A DNA stretch of 64,000 nucleotides from Duganella levis (GTDB lineage: Bacteria; Pseudomonadota; Gammaproteobacteria; Burkholderiales; Burkholderiaceae_D), in assembly GCF_009857605.1 (NCBI RefSeq), contig NZ_WWCT01000003.1, positions 124,001-188,000 of the forward strand, written 5' to 3'. The notes under the pieces were generated by a model, which saw only the letters and a list, made by a program, of their open reading frames with translations, was not told the DNA's origin and did no database searches. Below are positions 53,270 through 64,000 of this stretch, piece after piece. How positions within the stretch are numbered: the first letter of the stretch is position 1; the number at the start of each line of letters is the position of its first letter. The translations under genes and the position numbers were made by a program.

Positions 53270-53820
53270 AGTTTTTTCAATTCCCGATTAGTAGGCTGGC
53301 GGCAGTGAGTGGGTGTGTTTTCCACCGTCCAGCTTTTTTTAGTAATACGACTCTTTGTAACCAAAAAGCGCTTTTTCTACCAACTTTTAGAGAGCGTTTC
53401 TTAACAATCTAAGAATGAGCCCGTGGAATGATCAGACCATGTCGCTCAAACTGATGTCAATTGCACAGGAATAATTTCATCATTAATACAACGTTGCTGT
53501 GTTGTTTTGATGAGAAATGCACCATTTTAGTGCAATAAATCACCATTTTGTAGCGTTGATGCACCGCGATTTTTAGGCATAAATTTTACTTAACATGGTT
53601 TAACAGCGATTTAAATTAGCTTAAACAGAATAATTAGAAATTTAATTTAGTAAAATCCCCATTAACCAAAATGGTGCGCCACGCAGCCAATCCGCCGCAT
53701 GCGTACCATTGTATCGGTATGCACCGTTTTGTATCGCAGGTAACGCAATGTAAATTCCTGCGTAACGCAATGTAACCAGGAGTAACGTAAAGTATCGAAA
53801 AATACCGTTAGAAATAAAAA
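53270..53820 (-). promoter_or_regulatory. Long AT-rich upstream region of the Oar-like receptor
   Basis: About 550 bp without a gene between typA's terminator and the receptor. Contains three copies of ACCATTTT (two on plus, 53521 and 53542; one inverted, AAAATGGTGC at 53668), a hairpin GCACCATTTTAGTGC (53519-53533), and the direct repeats at 53740. Very AT-rich in the middle. Promoter hexamers were not clear enough to fix a start. Confidence 0.5.
53740..53794. repeat. Three GTAACG(C/T)AA(T/A)GTA direct repeats
   Basis: GTAACGCAATGTAA at 53740 and 53762 (22 bp apart) and GTAACGTAAAGTA at 53782 (20 bp further). Spacing of about two helical turns suggests a protein bound on one face of the DNA. 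Confidence 0.65.
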
Positions 53821-53848
53821 AAACCGCCCGGTTTGCACCGGGCGGTTT
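53821..53848 (-). terminator. Terminator of typA
   Basis: Stem AAACCGCCCGG / CCGGGCGGTTT with a six-base loop; on the minus strand the stem is followed by eight T residues. Located 25 bp after the typA stop. Confidence 0.92.
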
Positions 53849-53872
53849 CTTTAAACGCGCTCTGAGGGAGGC

Positions 53873-55705
53873 TTATGCTTCGCGCGAAGCCTTCTTACGC
53901 TCGTGCTCTTTCAGGAAGCGTTTGCGCAGACGGATCGATTTCGGGGTGATTTCCACCAGTTCGTCGTCGTCGATGAATTCCACGGCGTATTCCAGCGACA
54001 TCTGGATCGGCGGCACCAGGCGCACGGCTTCGTCGGTACCCGAGGAACGCACGTTGGTCAGCTGCTTGCCCTTGATCGGGTTCACCACCAGATCGTTGTC
54101 GCGCGAGTGGATACCGATGATCATGCCTTCGTACACTGGGTCGTTGTGGACCACGAACATACGGCCGCGATCCTGCAGTTTCCAGATAGCGTAAGCAACA
54201 GCGGCGCCGTCGTCTTGCGAGATCAGCACGCCGTTGCGACGGCCGCCCAGTTCGCCCTTGGTGTTGTCTACTGGAGCGTAGGCGTCAAACACGTGCGACA
54301 TCAGGCCGGTACCGCGGGTCAGGGTCATGAATTCGCCCTGGAAACCGATCAGGCCACGTGCTGGAATACGGTATTCCAGACGCACACGGCCTTTGCCGTC
54401 CGATTCCATGTTTTGCAGGTCGCCACGACGACGGCCCAGTTCTTCCATCACGCCGCCCTGGTTGGCTTCTTCAACGTCAACCGACAGTTGCTCGAACGGC
54501 TCATGGCGCACGCCATCCACCATTTTGAACACCACGCGTGGACGCGATACAGCCATCTCGAAACCTTCGCGACGCATGTTTTCGATCAGGATGGTCAGGT
54601 GCAGCTCGCCGCGACCCGATACTTCGAAGGTGGTGTCGTCTTCGGTTGGTGCAACGCGCAGTGCCACGTTGGCTTTCAGTTCTTTGTCCAGACGGTCGCG
54701 CAGTTGACGCGAGGTCACGAACTTGCCTTCGCGGCCAGCCAGTGGCGAGTTGTTGACCATGAAGTTCATGGTCAGGGTCGGCTCGTCGACGGTCAGCATC
54801 GGCAGCGGATCAGGGGTGTCGGTGGCGCACAGCGTCGAACCGATACCGATTTCATCGATACCGTTGATCAGGCAGATGTCGCCGGCAACAGCTTCGTCCA
54901 CCAGCACGCGCTCCAGGCCCTTGAAATTCAGCACCTGGTTGATGCGGCCTTTGATTGGGGTAGCGCCTGGGCCGTTGATGACCAGAACGTCCTGGCCGAC
55001 CTTGACGGTGCCGCGGTTGACGCGGCCAATGCCGATCTTGCCGACGTACGACGAGTAGTCCAGCGAGGTAATTTGCATCTGCAGCGGACCGTCCGGATTG
55101 TCGTCACGGACTGGCACGTGTTCCAGGATGGCGTCGAACAGTGGCTTCATGTCGCCTTCGCGCACGTCTTCGGTCAGGCCGGCGTAGCCGTTCAGGCCCG
55201 AAGCGTAAACGATAGGGAAGTCCAGTTGCTCGTCGGTTGCGCCCAGCTTGTCGAACAGTTCGAAGGTCTGGTTGATGGCCCAGTCAGCGCGCGCGCCCGG
55301 ACGGTCAACCTTGTTGACCACGACGATCGGCTTCAGGCCCAGGGCCAGCGCTTTACGGGTCACGAAACGGGTCTGTGGCATTGGGCCTTCCTGGGCATCC
55401 ACCAGCAGCAGAACCGAGTCAACCATCGACAGAACACGTTCCACTTCGCCGCCGAAGTCGGCGTGGCCTGGGGTGTCAACGATGTTGATGTGGGTGCCTT
55501 CGTACTCAACCGCGCAATTCTTCGACAGAATCGTAATGCCGCGCTCTTTTTCGAGGTCGTTCGAGTCCATCACGCGGGTATCAACCGCCTGGTTTTCGCG
55601 GAAGGTGCCGGACTGGCGCAGCAGTTGGTCAACCAGGGTGGTTTTACCGTGGTCAACGTGGGCGATGATTGCAATATTGCGAATTGCGCGTTTAGTAGTA
55701 GACAT
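53873..55705 (-). CDS. typA: Translational GTPase TypA/BipA
   Basis: Ribosome-associated GTPase needed in stress and 50S assembly. 610 residues: G1 [15 protein letters not shown], switch [12 protein letters not shown]3 [16 protein letters not shown]4 [12 protein letters not shown], then the EF-G-like domains III and V and the BipA C-terminal domain ([47 protein letters not shown]). Full length. Confidence 0.97.
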   Translation of the reverse strand: MSTTKRAIRNIAIIAHVDHGKTTLVDQLLRQSGTFRENQAVDTRVMDSNDLEKERGITILSKNCAVEYEGTHINIVDTPGHADFGGEVERVLSMVDSVLLLVDAQEGPMPQTRFVTRKALALGLKPIVVVNKVDRPGARADWAINQTFELFDKLGATDEQLDFPIVYASGLNGYAGLTEDVREGDMKPLFDAILEHVPVRDDNPDGPLQMQITSLDYSSYVGKIGIGRVNRGTVKVGQDVLVINGPGATPIKGRINQVLNFKGLERVLVDEAVAGDICLINGIDEIGIGSTLCATDTPDPLPMLTVDEPTLTMNFMVNNSPLAGREGKFVTSRQLRDRLDKELKANVALRVAPTEDDTTFEVSGRGELHLTILIENMRREGFEMAVSRPRVVFKMVDGVRHEPFEQLSVDVEEANQGGVMEELGRRRGDLQNMESDGKGRVRLEYRIPARGLIGFQGEFMTLTRGTGLMSHVFDAYAPVDNTKGELGGRRNGVLISQDDGAAVAYAIWKLQDRGRMFVVHNDPVYEGMIIGIHSRDNDLVVNPIKGKQLTNVRSSGTDEAVRLVPPIQMSLEYAVEFIDDDELVEITPKSIRLRKRFLKEHERKKASREA

Positions 55706-55793
55706 GGTCGTTATCTTGGGGAAAAACTTCAGGTGCGTACAAGTCGTACGGGTAGCCAGCTAGTATAGCATGTTGCGTTGCAACTTCATCGCT

Positions 55794-56719
55794 TTATTCC
55801 GCGACAAAGGCGATTAATCGTTCCGGCTGCAGGATGCTGTATTCGCCGAGGATGGCGGTGCCCAGCAGCTTGGCGTCCAGGTACACGCGCACCCTGCCCT
55901 GCTCCGCCGGCACGCTGATCGCGGGTTCCTTGCCCAGCGCCAGGCGCTGGCCATTGAGGAAACGCTTGGCCAGTTCGGCGTTCAGTTGCACCGCCGGGAA
56001 GCTGGACAACAGCGCATCGACCGGCGACAGCAGCGTCAGCGGCGCTTCGTGCGCGACCAGTTCATCCAGCGTAATCATGTGCTCGGTGGTCAGCGCGCCG
56101 ACCTGCGTGCGGCGCAGCGCATTCAGATGGGCGCCGCAGCCGAGCGCTTCGCCGATGTCCTGGCCCAGCACGCGGATATAGGTGCCCTTGCTGCAGGTAA
56201 CCGACAGCTTCAGGAACGGCGCTTCATACGCAATCAACTCCAGCTTGTGGATGGTGACGTCGCGCGCTTCGCGTTCCAGCGTGATGCCTTCGCGGGCGTA
56301 TTCATACAACGGCTTGCCGTCGCGCTTGAGCGCCGAATACATCGGCGGCACCTGCTTGATCGGGCCGCGGAACTGCGCCAGCACGGCGTGGATCTGCTCC
56401 AGCGTGACGTTGACGTCGCGCGTATCGATCACTTCGCCTTCGGTGTCGCCGGTATCGGTGGTCTGGCCCAGGTGCACAGTGGTGTCGTAGCTCTTGTCCG
56501 CCTCCAGCAAGTCCTGCGAGAACTTGGTGGCCTCGCCGAAGCACAAAGGCAAGAGGCCAGTGGCGAACGGATCGAGGGTGCCGGTATGGCCGGCCTTCTT
56601 GGCGTTGAGCACGCGCTTGGCCTTGATCAGCGCATCGTTGCTGGAAAAGCCCACCGGTTTGTCGAGCAGCAGCACGCCGTCCACCAGATCGCGGACGCGT
56701 TTGGTACGGGCTTGATTCA

Positions 56720-56720
<1 letters not shown>
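55794..56720 (-). CDS. truB: tRNA pseudouridine(55) synthase
   Basis: Makes pseudouridine 55 in the T loop of tRNAs. 308 residues: [51 protein letters not shown] with the catalytic Asp, [21 protein letters not shown], and a PUA-like C-terminal domain. The ATG overlaps the rbfA stop by one base. Confidence 0.97.
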
Positions 56721-57199
<479 letters not shown>

Positions 57200-60088
57200 T
57201 TACAGGGTACGAGCGATTTCCTGTACTTCGAACACTTCCAGGGAGTCGCCCACCTGGATGTCGTTGTAGTTCTTCAGCGACAGGCCGCACTCCAGACCGG
57301 CGCGTACTTCTTTGGCGTCGTCCTTGAAGCGTTTGAGCGAGTCGATTTCGCCAGTCCACACCACGATGTTGTTGCGCAGCAGGCGAACCGACGACGAACG
57401 TTTGACCACGCCATCGGTGACCAGGCAACCGGCAACCGCGCCGACTTTGGACACCAGGATAACCTGGCGTACTTCGACCTGACCGATAACGGTCTCGCGC
57501 TTCTCTGGCGCCAACATGCCCGACAACGCCGATTTGATCTCGTCGATCGCATCGTAAATGATGTTGTAGTAGCGAATGTCCACACCGTTCGACTCGGCCA
57601 GCTTGCGGGCCTGGGCATCAGCACGGGCGTTAAAGCCGATGATGACTGCTTTCGAGGCCACGGCCAGATTGACGTCCGACTCGGTGATGCCACCGACCGC
57701 AGCGTGCACGATCTGGACCCGAACTTCCGAGGTCGACAGTTTCTGCAGCGAGCTGACCAGCGCTTCTTGCGAACCCTGCACGTCGGTCTTGACGATCAGC
57801 GGCAGGTTTTTGACTTCGCCTTCGGCCATCTGGCCGAACATGTTTTCCAGCTTCGCGGCTTGCTGCTTGGCCAGTTTCACGTCGCGGAACTTACCTTGAC
57901 GGAACAGACCAATTTCACGTGCTTTACGCTCGTCGGCCATGACCATGACTTCTTCACCGGCTTGCGGCACTTCGGTCAGACCCTGGATCTCGACCGGAAT
58001 CGATGGACCCGCTTCGTTGATCGGCTTGCCGTTCTCATCCAGCATCGCACGAACGCGGCCGAAGGAGGAACCAGCCAGAATCACGTCGCCGCGCTTCAGC
58101 GTACCGGACTGCACCAGCACGGTCGCGACCGGGCCCTTGCCTTTGTCCAGACGGCCTTCGACGACCAGGCCACGGGCCGGCGCATCGATCGGCGCTTTCA
58201 GTTCCAGCACCTCGGCTTGCAGCAGCACTTGCTCCAGCAGGTTGTCGATGCCTTCACCGGTCTTGGCTGATACCGGCACGAATGGCGATTCGCCACCGTA
58301 TTCTTCCGGCACCACGCTCTCGGCAACCAGCTCTTGCGTAACGCGGTCGACGTTGCCACCTGGTTTGTCGATCTTATTGATCGCCACCACCAGCGGTACA
58401 CCGGCTGCTTTCGCGTGAGCGATCGCTTCTTTGGTCTGCGGCATCACGCCGTCGTCGGCTGCCACCACCAGGATCACGATGTCGGTAGCTTTCGCACCGC
58501 GGGCACGCATTGCCGTAAAGGCTTCGTGACCCGGCGTATCCAGGAAGGTGATCATGCCGCGCGGGGTGTCCACGTGGTATGCGCCGATGTGCTGGGTAAT
58601 GCCGCCGGCTTCGCCCGACGCCACTTTGGCGCGGCGGATGTAATCCAGCAGCGAGGTCTTACCGTGGTCGACGTGACCCATGACGGTGACCACCGGTGCA
58701 CGCGGCACCGATTCAAAGTGGGCATGCTCGCCCTGGTCGGCCAGGATCGCTTCCGGATCGTCCATCTCGGCAGCGTGGGCTTTGTGACCCATCTCCTCGA
58801 CCACGATCATCGCGGTTTCCTGATCCAGCACCTGGTTGATGGTGCACATCTGGCCCAGCTTCATCAGCTGCTTGATGACTTCGGACGCCTTGACCGACAT
58901 CTTGTGCGCCAGTTCGGCCACGGTGATGGTTTCCGGCACGTGCACGTCTTTGATGACGGCTTCGGTCGGGGCCTGGAAGTTGGTCTCGCGATCATCCGAT
59001 TGATGATGACGACGACCGCCGCCCTTGCCACCGCGCCAGCTGTCGCGACCGGTGCCAGCACCTGGACCGCTACGGCCTTTGTTGGCGCCGCCTGGTGCGC
59101 CACGTTTCTTGGCGTCGTCCGACCAGGTCGACGACACATTGGCCGACTTGATCGATTTCTTGTCCGCAGTACCGACCGCAGGCTTCTTGTCGCCTGGCTT
59201 GTCGCCCGGCTTGGCGGTGGCGCCGGTGGCTGGCTTGTGCAGCGTGCCTTCGGCGACTTTTGGCTTGACGGGCGCAGGCGCCGGCTCAGGTGCCTTGATG
59301 GCGCGACGTGGCGCGTTCATCATGGCCTTGATCTGGGCCACTTCGTCGGCAACAGCCTGACGAGCGCGCTCAGTGGCAGCGGCTTGATCAGCAGCTTCCT
59401 TGGCGACCACGGCAGCCTTTTTCTTGGCTTCGTCGGCAGCAGCTTTTTTCTTCGCGTCTTCCGCAGCGGTGTCGACCGCAGGCGCGGCCGGCGCAGCCGA
59501 AGTCGGCGCAGCGGTCGCGGCCTTGGCGGCAGCAGCAGCTTTCTTGGCTTCTTCCTTGGCTTCGGCTTCCGCTTCCTTCTTGGCGGCGGCGGCGGCTTCG
59601 GCGTTGGCTTTTTCCTGGGCGGCTTTATCCGCTTCCAGCTTGGCCAGACGCTCTTGCTTCTCGCGCAGTTCCGCTTCCTGACGGGCGATCAGTTCAGCTT
59701 GTTTCTTGACGTCTTCTTCGCGGCGTGCGACTTCGGCCGGATCGACCACTGGCTCAGGCGCTGGCGCCGGCGTGGTGGTCAGCGGTTCGTCGCGCTGCAC
59801 GAAGGTACGCGTTTTCTTGACGGCGACCTGGATGGTGCGGGCCTTGCCATTGGCGTCGGCCTGCTTGATCTCGGTGGTTTCCTTGCGCGTCAGCGTAATT
59901 TTCTTCTTCTCTTCAGCACCGGCGCCATGGGTACGGCGCAGGTGATCGAGCAGCTTATCCTTATCCTCTTTCGACAATGGATCTGACGCCGAACTTTTTT
60001 CGACGCCGGCAGAACGCAGCTGCGTCAGCAGCAAGTCTGCAGGCATCTTCAGTTCGGTGGCAAATTGGGCTACGTTGTTACTCGCCAT
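57200..60088 (-). CDS. infB: Translation initiation factor IF-2
   Basis: GTPase that brings fMet-tRNA to the ribosome. 962 residues: an N-terminal IF2_N domain ([19 protein letters not shown]), a long Lys/Glu/Ala-rich coiled segment (about 90-330), a second IF2_N, then the G domain with [37 protein letters not shown] and INKIDKPGG, and C-terminal domains ending in a [15 protein letters not shown] segment. The long low-complexity linker is usual for this lineage. Confidence 0.97.
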   Translation of the reverse strand: MASNNVAQFATELKMPADLLLTQLRSAGVEKSSASDPLSKEDKDKLLDHLRRTHGAGAEEKKKITLTRKETTEIKQADANGKARTIQVAVKKTRTFVQRDEPLTTTPAPAPEPVVDPAEVARREEDVKKQAELIARQEAELREKQERLAKLEADKAAQEKANAEAAAAAKKEAEAEAKEEAKKAAAAAKAATAAPTSAAPAAPAVDTAAEDAKKKAAADEAKKKAAVVAKEAADQAAATERARQAVADEVAQIKAMMNAPRRAIKAPEPAPAPVKPKVAEGTLHKPATGATAKPGDKPGDKKPAVGTADKKSIKSANVSSTWSDDAKKRGAPGGANKGRSGPGAGTGRDSWRGGKGGGRRHHQSDDRETNFQAPTEAVIKDVHVPETITVAELAHKMSVKASEVIKQLMKLGQMCTINQVLDQETAMIVVEEMGHKAHAAEMDDPEAILADQGEHAHFESVPRAPVVTVMGHVDHGKTSLLDYIRRAKVASGEAGGITQHIGAYHVDTPRGMITFLDTPGHEAFTAMRARGAKATDIVILVVAADDGVMPQTKEAIAHAKAAGVPLVVAINKIDKPGGNVDRVTQELVAESVVPEEYGGESPFVPVSAKTGEGIDNLLEQVLLQAEVLELKAPIDAPARGLVVEGRLDKGKGPVATVLVQSGTLKRGDVILAGSSFGRVRAMLDENGKPINEAGPSIPVEIQGLTEVPQAGEEVMVMADERKAREIGLFRQGKFRDVKLAKQQAAKLENMFGQMAEGEVKNLPLIVKTDVQGSQEALVSSLQKLSTSEVRVQIVHAAVGGITESDVNLAVASKAVIIGFNARADAQARKLAESNGVDIRYYNIIYDAIDEIKSALSGMLAPEKRETVIGQVEVRQVILVSKVGAVAGCLVTDGVVKRSSSVRLLRNNIVVWTGEIDSLKRFKDDAKEVRAGLECGLSLKNYNDIQVGDSLEVFEVQEIARTL

Positions 60089-60134
60089 TCAGTCCTCTTT
60101 TCTATGTGTCGCGGAGATGATAAAGATAATCAAA

Positions 60135-62185
<2,051 letters not shown>

Positions 62186-62256
62186 GAAATTCTCCAGTCC
62201 AAGGCTTGTTAATATGGTGCAAAACAAGCCGTTCAAAACGGTTCAACAAAAAAAAA

Positions 62257-62272
62257 ATGGGCATCTGCCCAT
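62257..62272 (-). terminator. Terminator of rluB
   Basis: Stem ATGGGC / GCCCAT with an ATCT loop; on the minus strand it is followed by about nine T residues. It lies between the rluB stop and rimP, separating the two minus-strand genes. Confidence 0.75.
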
Positions 62273-62420
62273 CTTTCTAAAACACCCAGCCAGATGAAGA
62301 GTTCCGCTGCGAGTCGCAATTGGAACTTCTACTAGGCTGCATATTATAACCTTATATGAAGTTCGCTGCAATGCCGCACAGGCGGCATGGCAGACTTACA
62401 ACAAGGCGAAAGCTGCTAAA

Positions 62421-64000
62421 TCAACCCTTGCGGCGACGCGGCATACCGTGGTCGGCAGCGCCGCCACGAGGTGGCTGACCACGGCGTGGCGCACCACTGG
62501 ATGCACCGAAGCCGAAGGTGGTTTGCAGCGGATCCGGCTGACGCGGGCCACGGCTCGGACCCTTGGCTTGCTGACCACGTGGCTGACCTTGGCCGCCCTG
62601 ACCCTGACCGCCCTGGCCTTGCGGACGACCGCCCTGACCTTGCGCGCGCGGCGCCGGGCCTTCGCCCAGCGGACGGCCACCGGCGTAACCGCCGATACCC
62701 TGCGGACGACCGCCTGGACGGCTCGAAGTCTGCCCCTGGCCGCCTTGGCCAGCTGGACGCCCCTTGCCGCCGCGACCGGCATTGCCGCCGCCAGCGCCAC
62801 CGCCGAAACCGCCACCCTGGCCACGACCGCCATTGCGGGCTGGCTTGCCGAATGGCAACGCATTGGCGTTGCTCGTATCGGCGCGGTTGAAGTTCGGCTC
62901 GTTGTCGTCATCTTCGTCGTCATCGTCGAAGTCACGCTCGTCGCGACGGTTGCCGCGCTCAATATGCTGATCGCCCTGACCGTTGCGGCCGCGTTTTTCC
63001 GGACCTTTGTTCTGGGCCGGCTTGGCTTGCTGCTGCCCCTTGCCGCGCGGCGCGGCGGCTGCCGCTGCTGGCGCAGGCGCATCGCCACCACCTTTTTTCT
63101 CGATGCTGTAGGCAGCCATCAGGCCGCGCACTGCATTCTCTTCCATCTCTTCCCAACGGCCGCGTTTCAGGCTGCTTGGCAGCGTCATGGCGCCGTAACG
63201 GGTACGGATCAGGCGCGACACGGTCAGGCCGATGGCTTCAAACATGCGGCGCACTTCGCGGTTACGGCCTTCGCCGATGATCACTCGATACCACTTGTTG
63301 ATGCCCTCGCCGCCGCCGTCGGCGATTTTCGAGAACTGCGCCACGCCGTCTTCCAGCTCAACGCCGCCCAGCAGTTTCTGGCGCATGCCTTCTTCCAGCG
63401 GGCCCAGGGTACGCACCGCGTATTCGCGGTCGATGCCGTAGCGTGGGTGCATCAGGCGGTTCGCCAGGTCACCGGAAGTGGTGAACAGCAGCAGGCCTTC
63501 GGTGTTGAAGTCGAGACGGCCAACGGCCAGCCATTTGCCGGCCTTCATGGTCGGCAGACGATCGAACACCGATGGACGGCCATCCGGATCATCCATCGAG
63601 ACGATCTCGCCGGCTGGCTTGTGATACACCAGCACGCGCGGCGGCTTTTTGCTGACGCGGCGCTGAATCAGTTTACCGTTGATGCGCACGGCATCGGTCG
63701 GCAGGATGCGCTGGCCGATGTGGGCCGGCTCACCGTTGACCGACACGCGGCCGGAAACGATCAGCTCTTCCATGTCGCGGCGCGAACCCAGGCCGGCTTC
63801 AGCCAGTACCTTGTGCAGTTTTGGCGCATCGTCGTCCGCCGTCAGGTCGCGGCGGGCCGCTTTCTGTGGCTGGCGACCCTTGCTGTCGTCGCTGTCGAAC
63901 GCATCCGACGTCACGTAGGAGAACGCGGCATCCGCGTCGTTTGGCTTGCCGCCGGCGTTCTGACCGCCACGCTGCTTGCCGTTCTTGCCGCCATTGCGTG
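62421..64000 (-). CDS. rluB: 23S rRNA pseudouridine(2605) synthase, 5' end beyond window
   Basis: Makes pseudouridine 2605 in 23S rRNA. The reading frame stays open to the window edge ([19 protein letters not shown]), so the true start is outside; GTG at 63914 is internal. S4 domain ([20 protein letters not shown]), then the RsuA/RluB catalytic domain with [15 protein letters not shown] (catalytic Asp) and [15 protein letters not shown]. The C-terminal 190 residues are a Gly/Gln/Arg/Pro-rich tail with an acidic Asp stretch, typical of low-complexity RNA-contacting extensions. First residues are also Gly/Lys/Asn-rich. Confidence 0.93.
   Translation of the reverse strand, partial: RNGGKNGKQRGGQNAGGKPNDADAAFSYVTSDAFDSDDSKGRQPQKAARRDLTADDDAPKLHKVLAEAGLGSRRDMEELIVSGRVSVNGEPAHIGQRILPTDAVRINGKLIQRRVSKKPPRVLVYHKPAGEIVSMDDPDGRPSVFDRLPTMKAGKWLAVGRLDFNTEGLLLFTTSGDLANRLMHPRYGIDREYAVRTLGPLEEGMRQKLLGGVELEDGVAQFSKIADGGGEGINKWYRVIIGEGRNREVRRMFEAIGLTVSRLIRTRYGAMTLPSSLKRGRWEEMEENAVRGLMAAYSIEKKGGGDAPAPAAAAAAPRGKGQQQAKPAQNKGPEKRGRNGQGDQHIERGNRRDERDFDDDDEDDDNEPNFNRADTSNANALPFGKPARNGGRGQGGGFGGGAGGGNAGRGGKGRPAGQGGQGQTSSRPGGRPQGIGGYAGGRPLGEGPAPRAQGQGGRPQGQGGQGQGGQGQPRGQQAKGPSRGPRQPDPLQTTFGFGASSGAPRRGQPPRGGAADHGMPRRRKG

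Noticed and set aside
53903..55768. 621-codon frame antisense to typA
   Set aside because: Complement of an unmistakable BipA GTPase; no protein-like features.

Overview
The window looks like chromosomal DNA of a GC-rich betaproteobacterium of the Oxalobacteraceae type (Massilia/Duganella/Janthinobacterium-like). The reasons are the rimP-nusA-infB-rbfA-truB run, a chemoreceptor ending in an acidic WEEF tail, a class I fumarase beside murI, two large TonB-dependent receptors and a rich set of polysaccharide genes. The genus is an inference from gene content, not from a search.

Layout. (1) 1-9.75 kb: a xylose/hemicellulose locus on the minus strand: xylF (cut by the window edge), a Caulobacter-type xylose dehydrogenase, xylR, a secreted SGNH-esterase/GH74 xyloglucanase gene interrupted by a frame break at an A9 tract, then a GH43 beta-xylosidase coupled to an MFS transporter. 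A near-identical 38-bp element sits before the dehydrogenase and before the SGNH-GH74 gene and is the best candidate XylR operator. (2) 9.9-14.4 kb: small membrane proteins, then a peroxiredoxin / DsbD-like / ECF sigma / NrsF operon that looks like a redox-stress regulon, and two small secreted proteins. (3) 14.5-26.3 kb: udk, then a plus-strand uronate-polysaccharide utilisation operon: TonB receptor, LacI regulator, SDR reductase, heparinase-II/III-type lyase, KDG kinase, hexuronate-type MFS, SGNH esterase, PL7-like jelly roll and an RraA-family protein. Palindromic operators lie just before the receptor.

(4) 26.28-31.15 kb: a compact AT-rich genomic island bounded by a 13-bp direct repeat. 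One copy lies in the 3' part of tRNA-Ser(GGA); a P4-type integrase sits next to it. The cargo is a DUF5343 gene overlapping a Swt1-type HEPN gene, plus a YaaC-like gene, together with about 1 kb of noncoding DNA holding a perfect 16-bp-arm inverted repeat and degenerate direct repeats. This is the best candidate for an undescribed (possibly defensive) system.

(5) 31.3-50 kb: housekeeping and accessory genes: acs, a YqhA-like membrane protein, fumarase, murI, tRNA-His, a coiled-coil protein with 69-bp tandem repeats, a CheY-like regulator, twin TonB-C-like periplasmic proteins, a chemoreceptor, dusA, a decayed TIGR02285-like gene, two XRE regulators, GNAT, an FMN 2-hydroxyacid oxidase and a DUF3141 protein. 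(6) 50-64 kb: an Oar-like TonB receptor with a long repeat-bearing upstream region, then the translation/ribosome-assembly cluster typA, truB, rbfA, infB, nusA, rimP, and the 3' part of rluB.

Together regions 1 and 3 describe a plant or algal polysaccharide degrader. Outer-membrane receptors and secreted or periplasmic hydrolases and lyases deliver xylose and unsaturated uronates to dedicated oxidative or KDG routes under local regulators. Very long open frames antisense to GC-rich genes were treated as composition artefacts.
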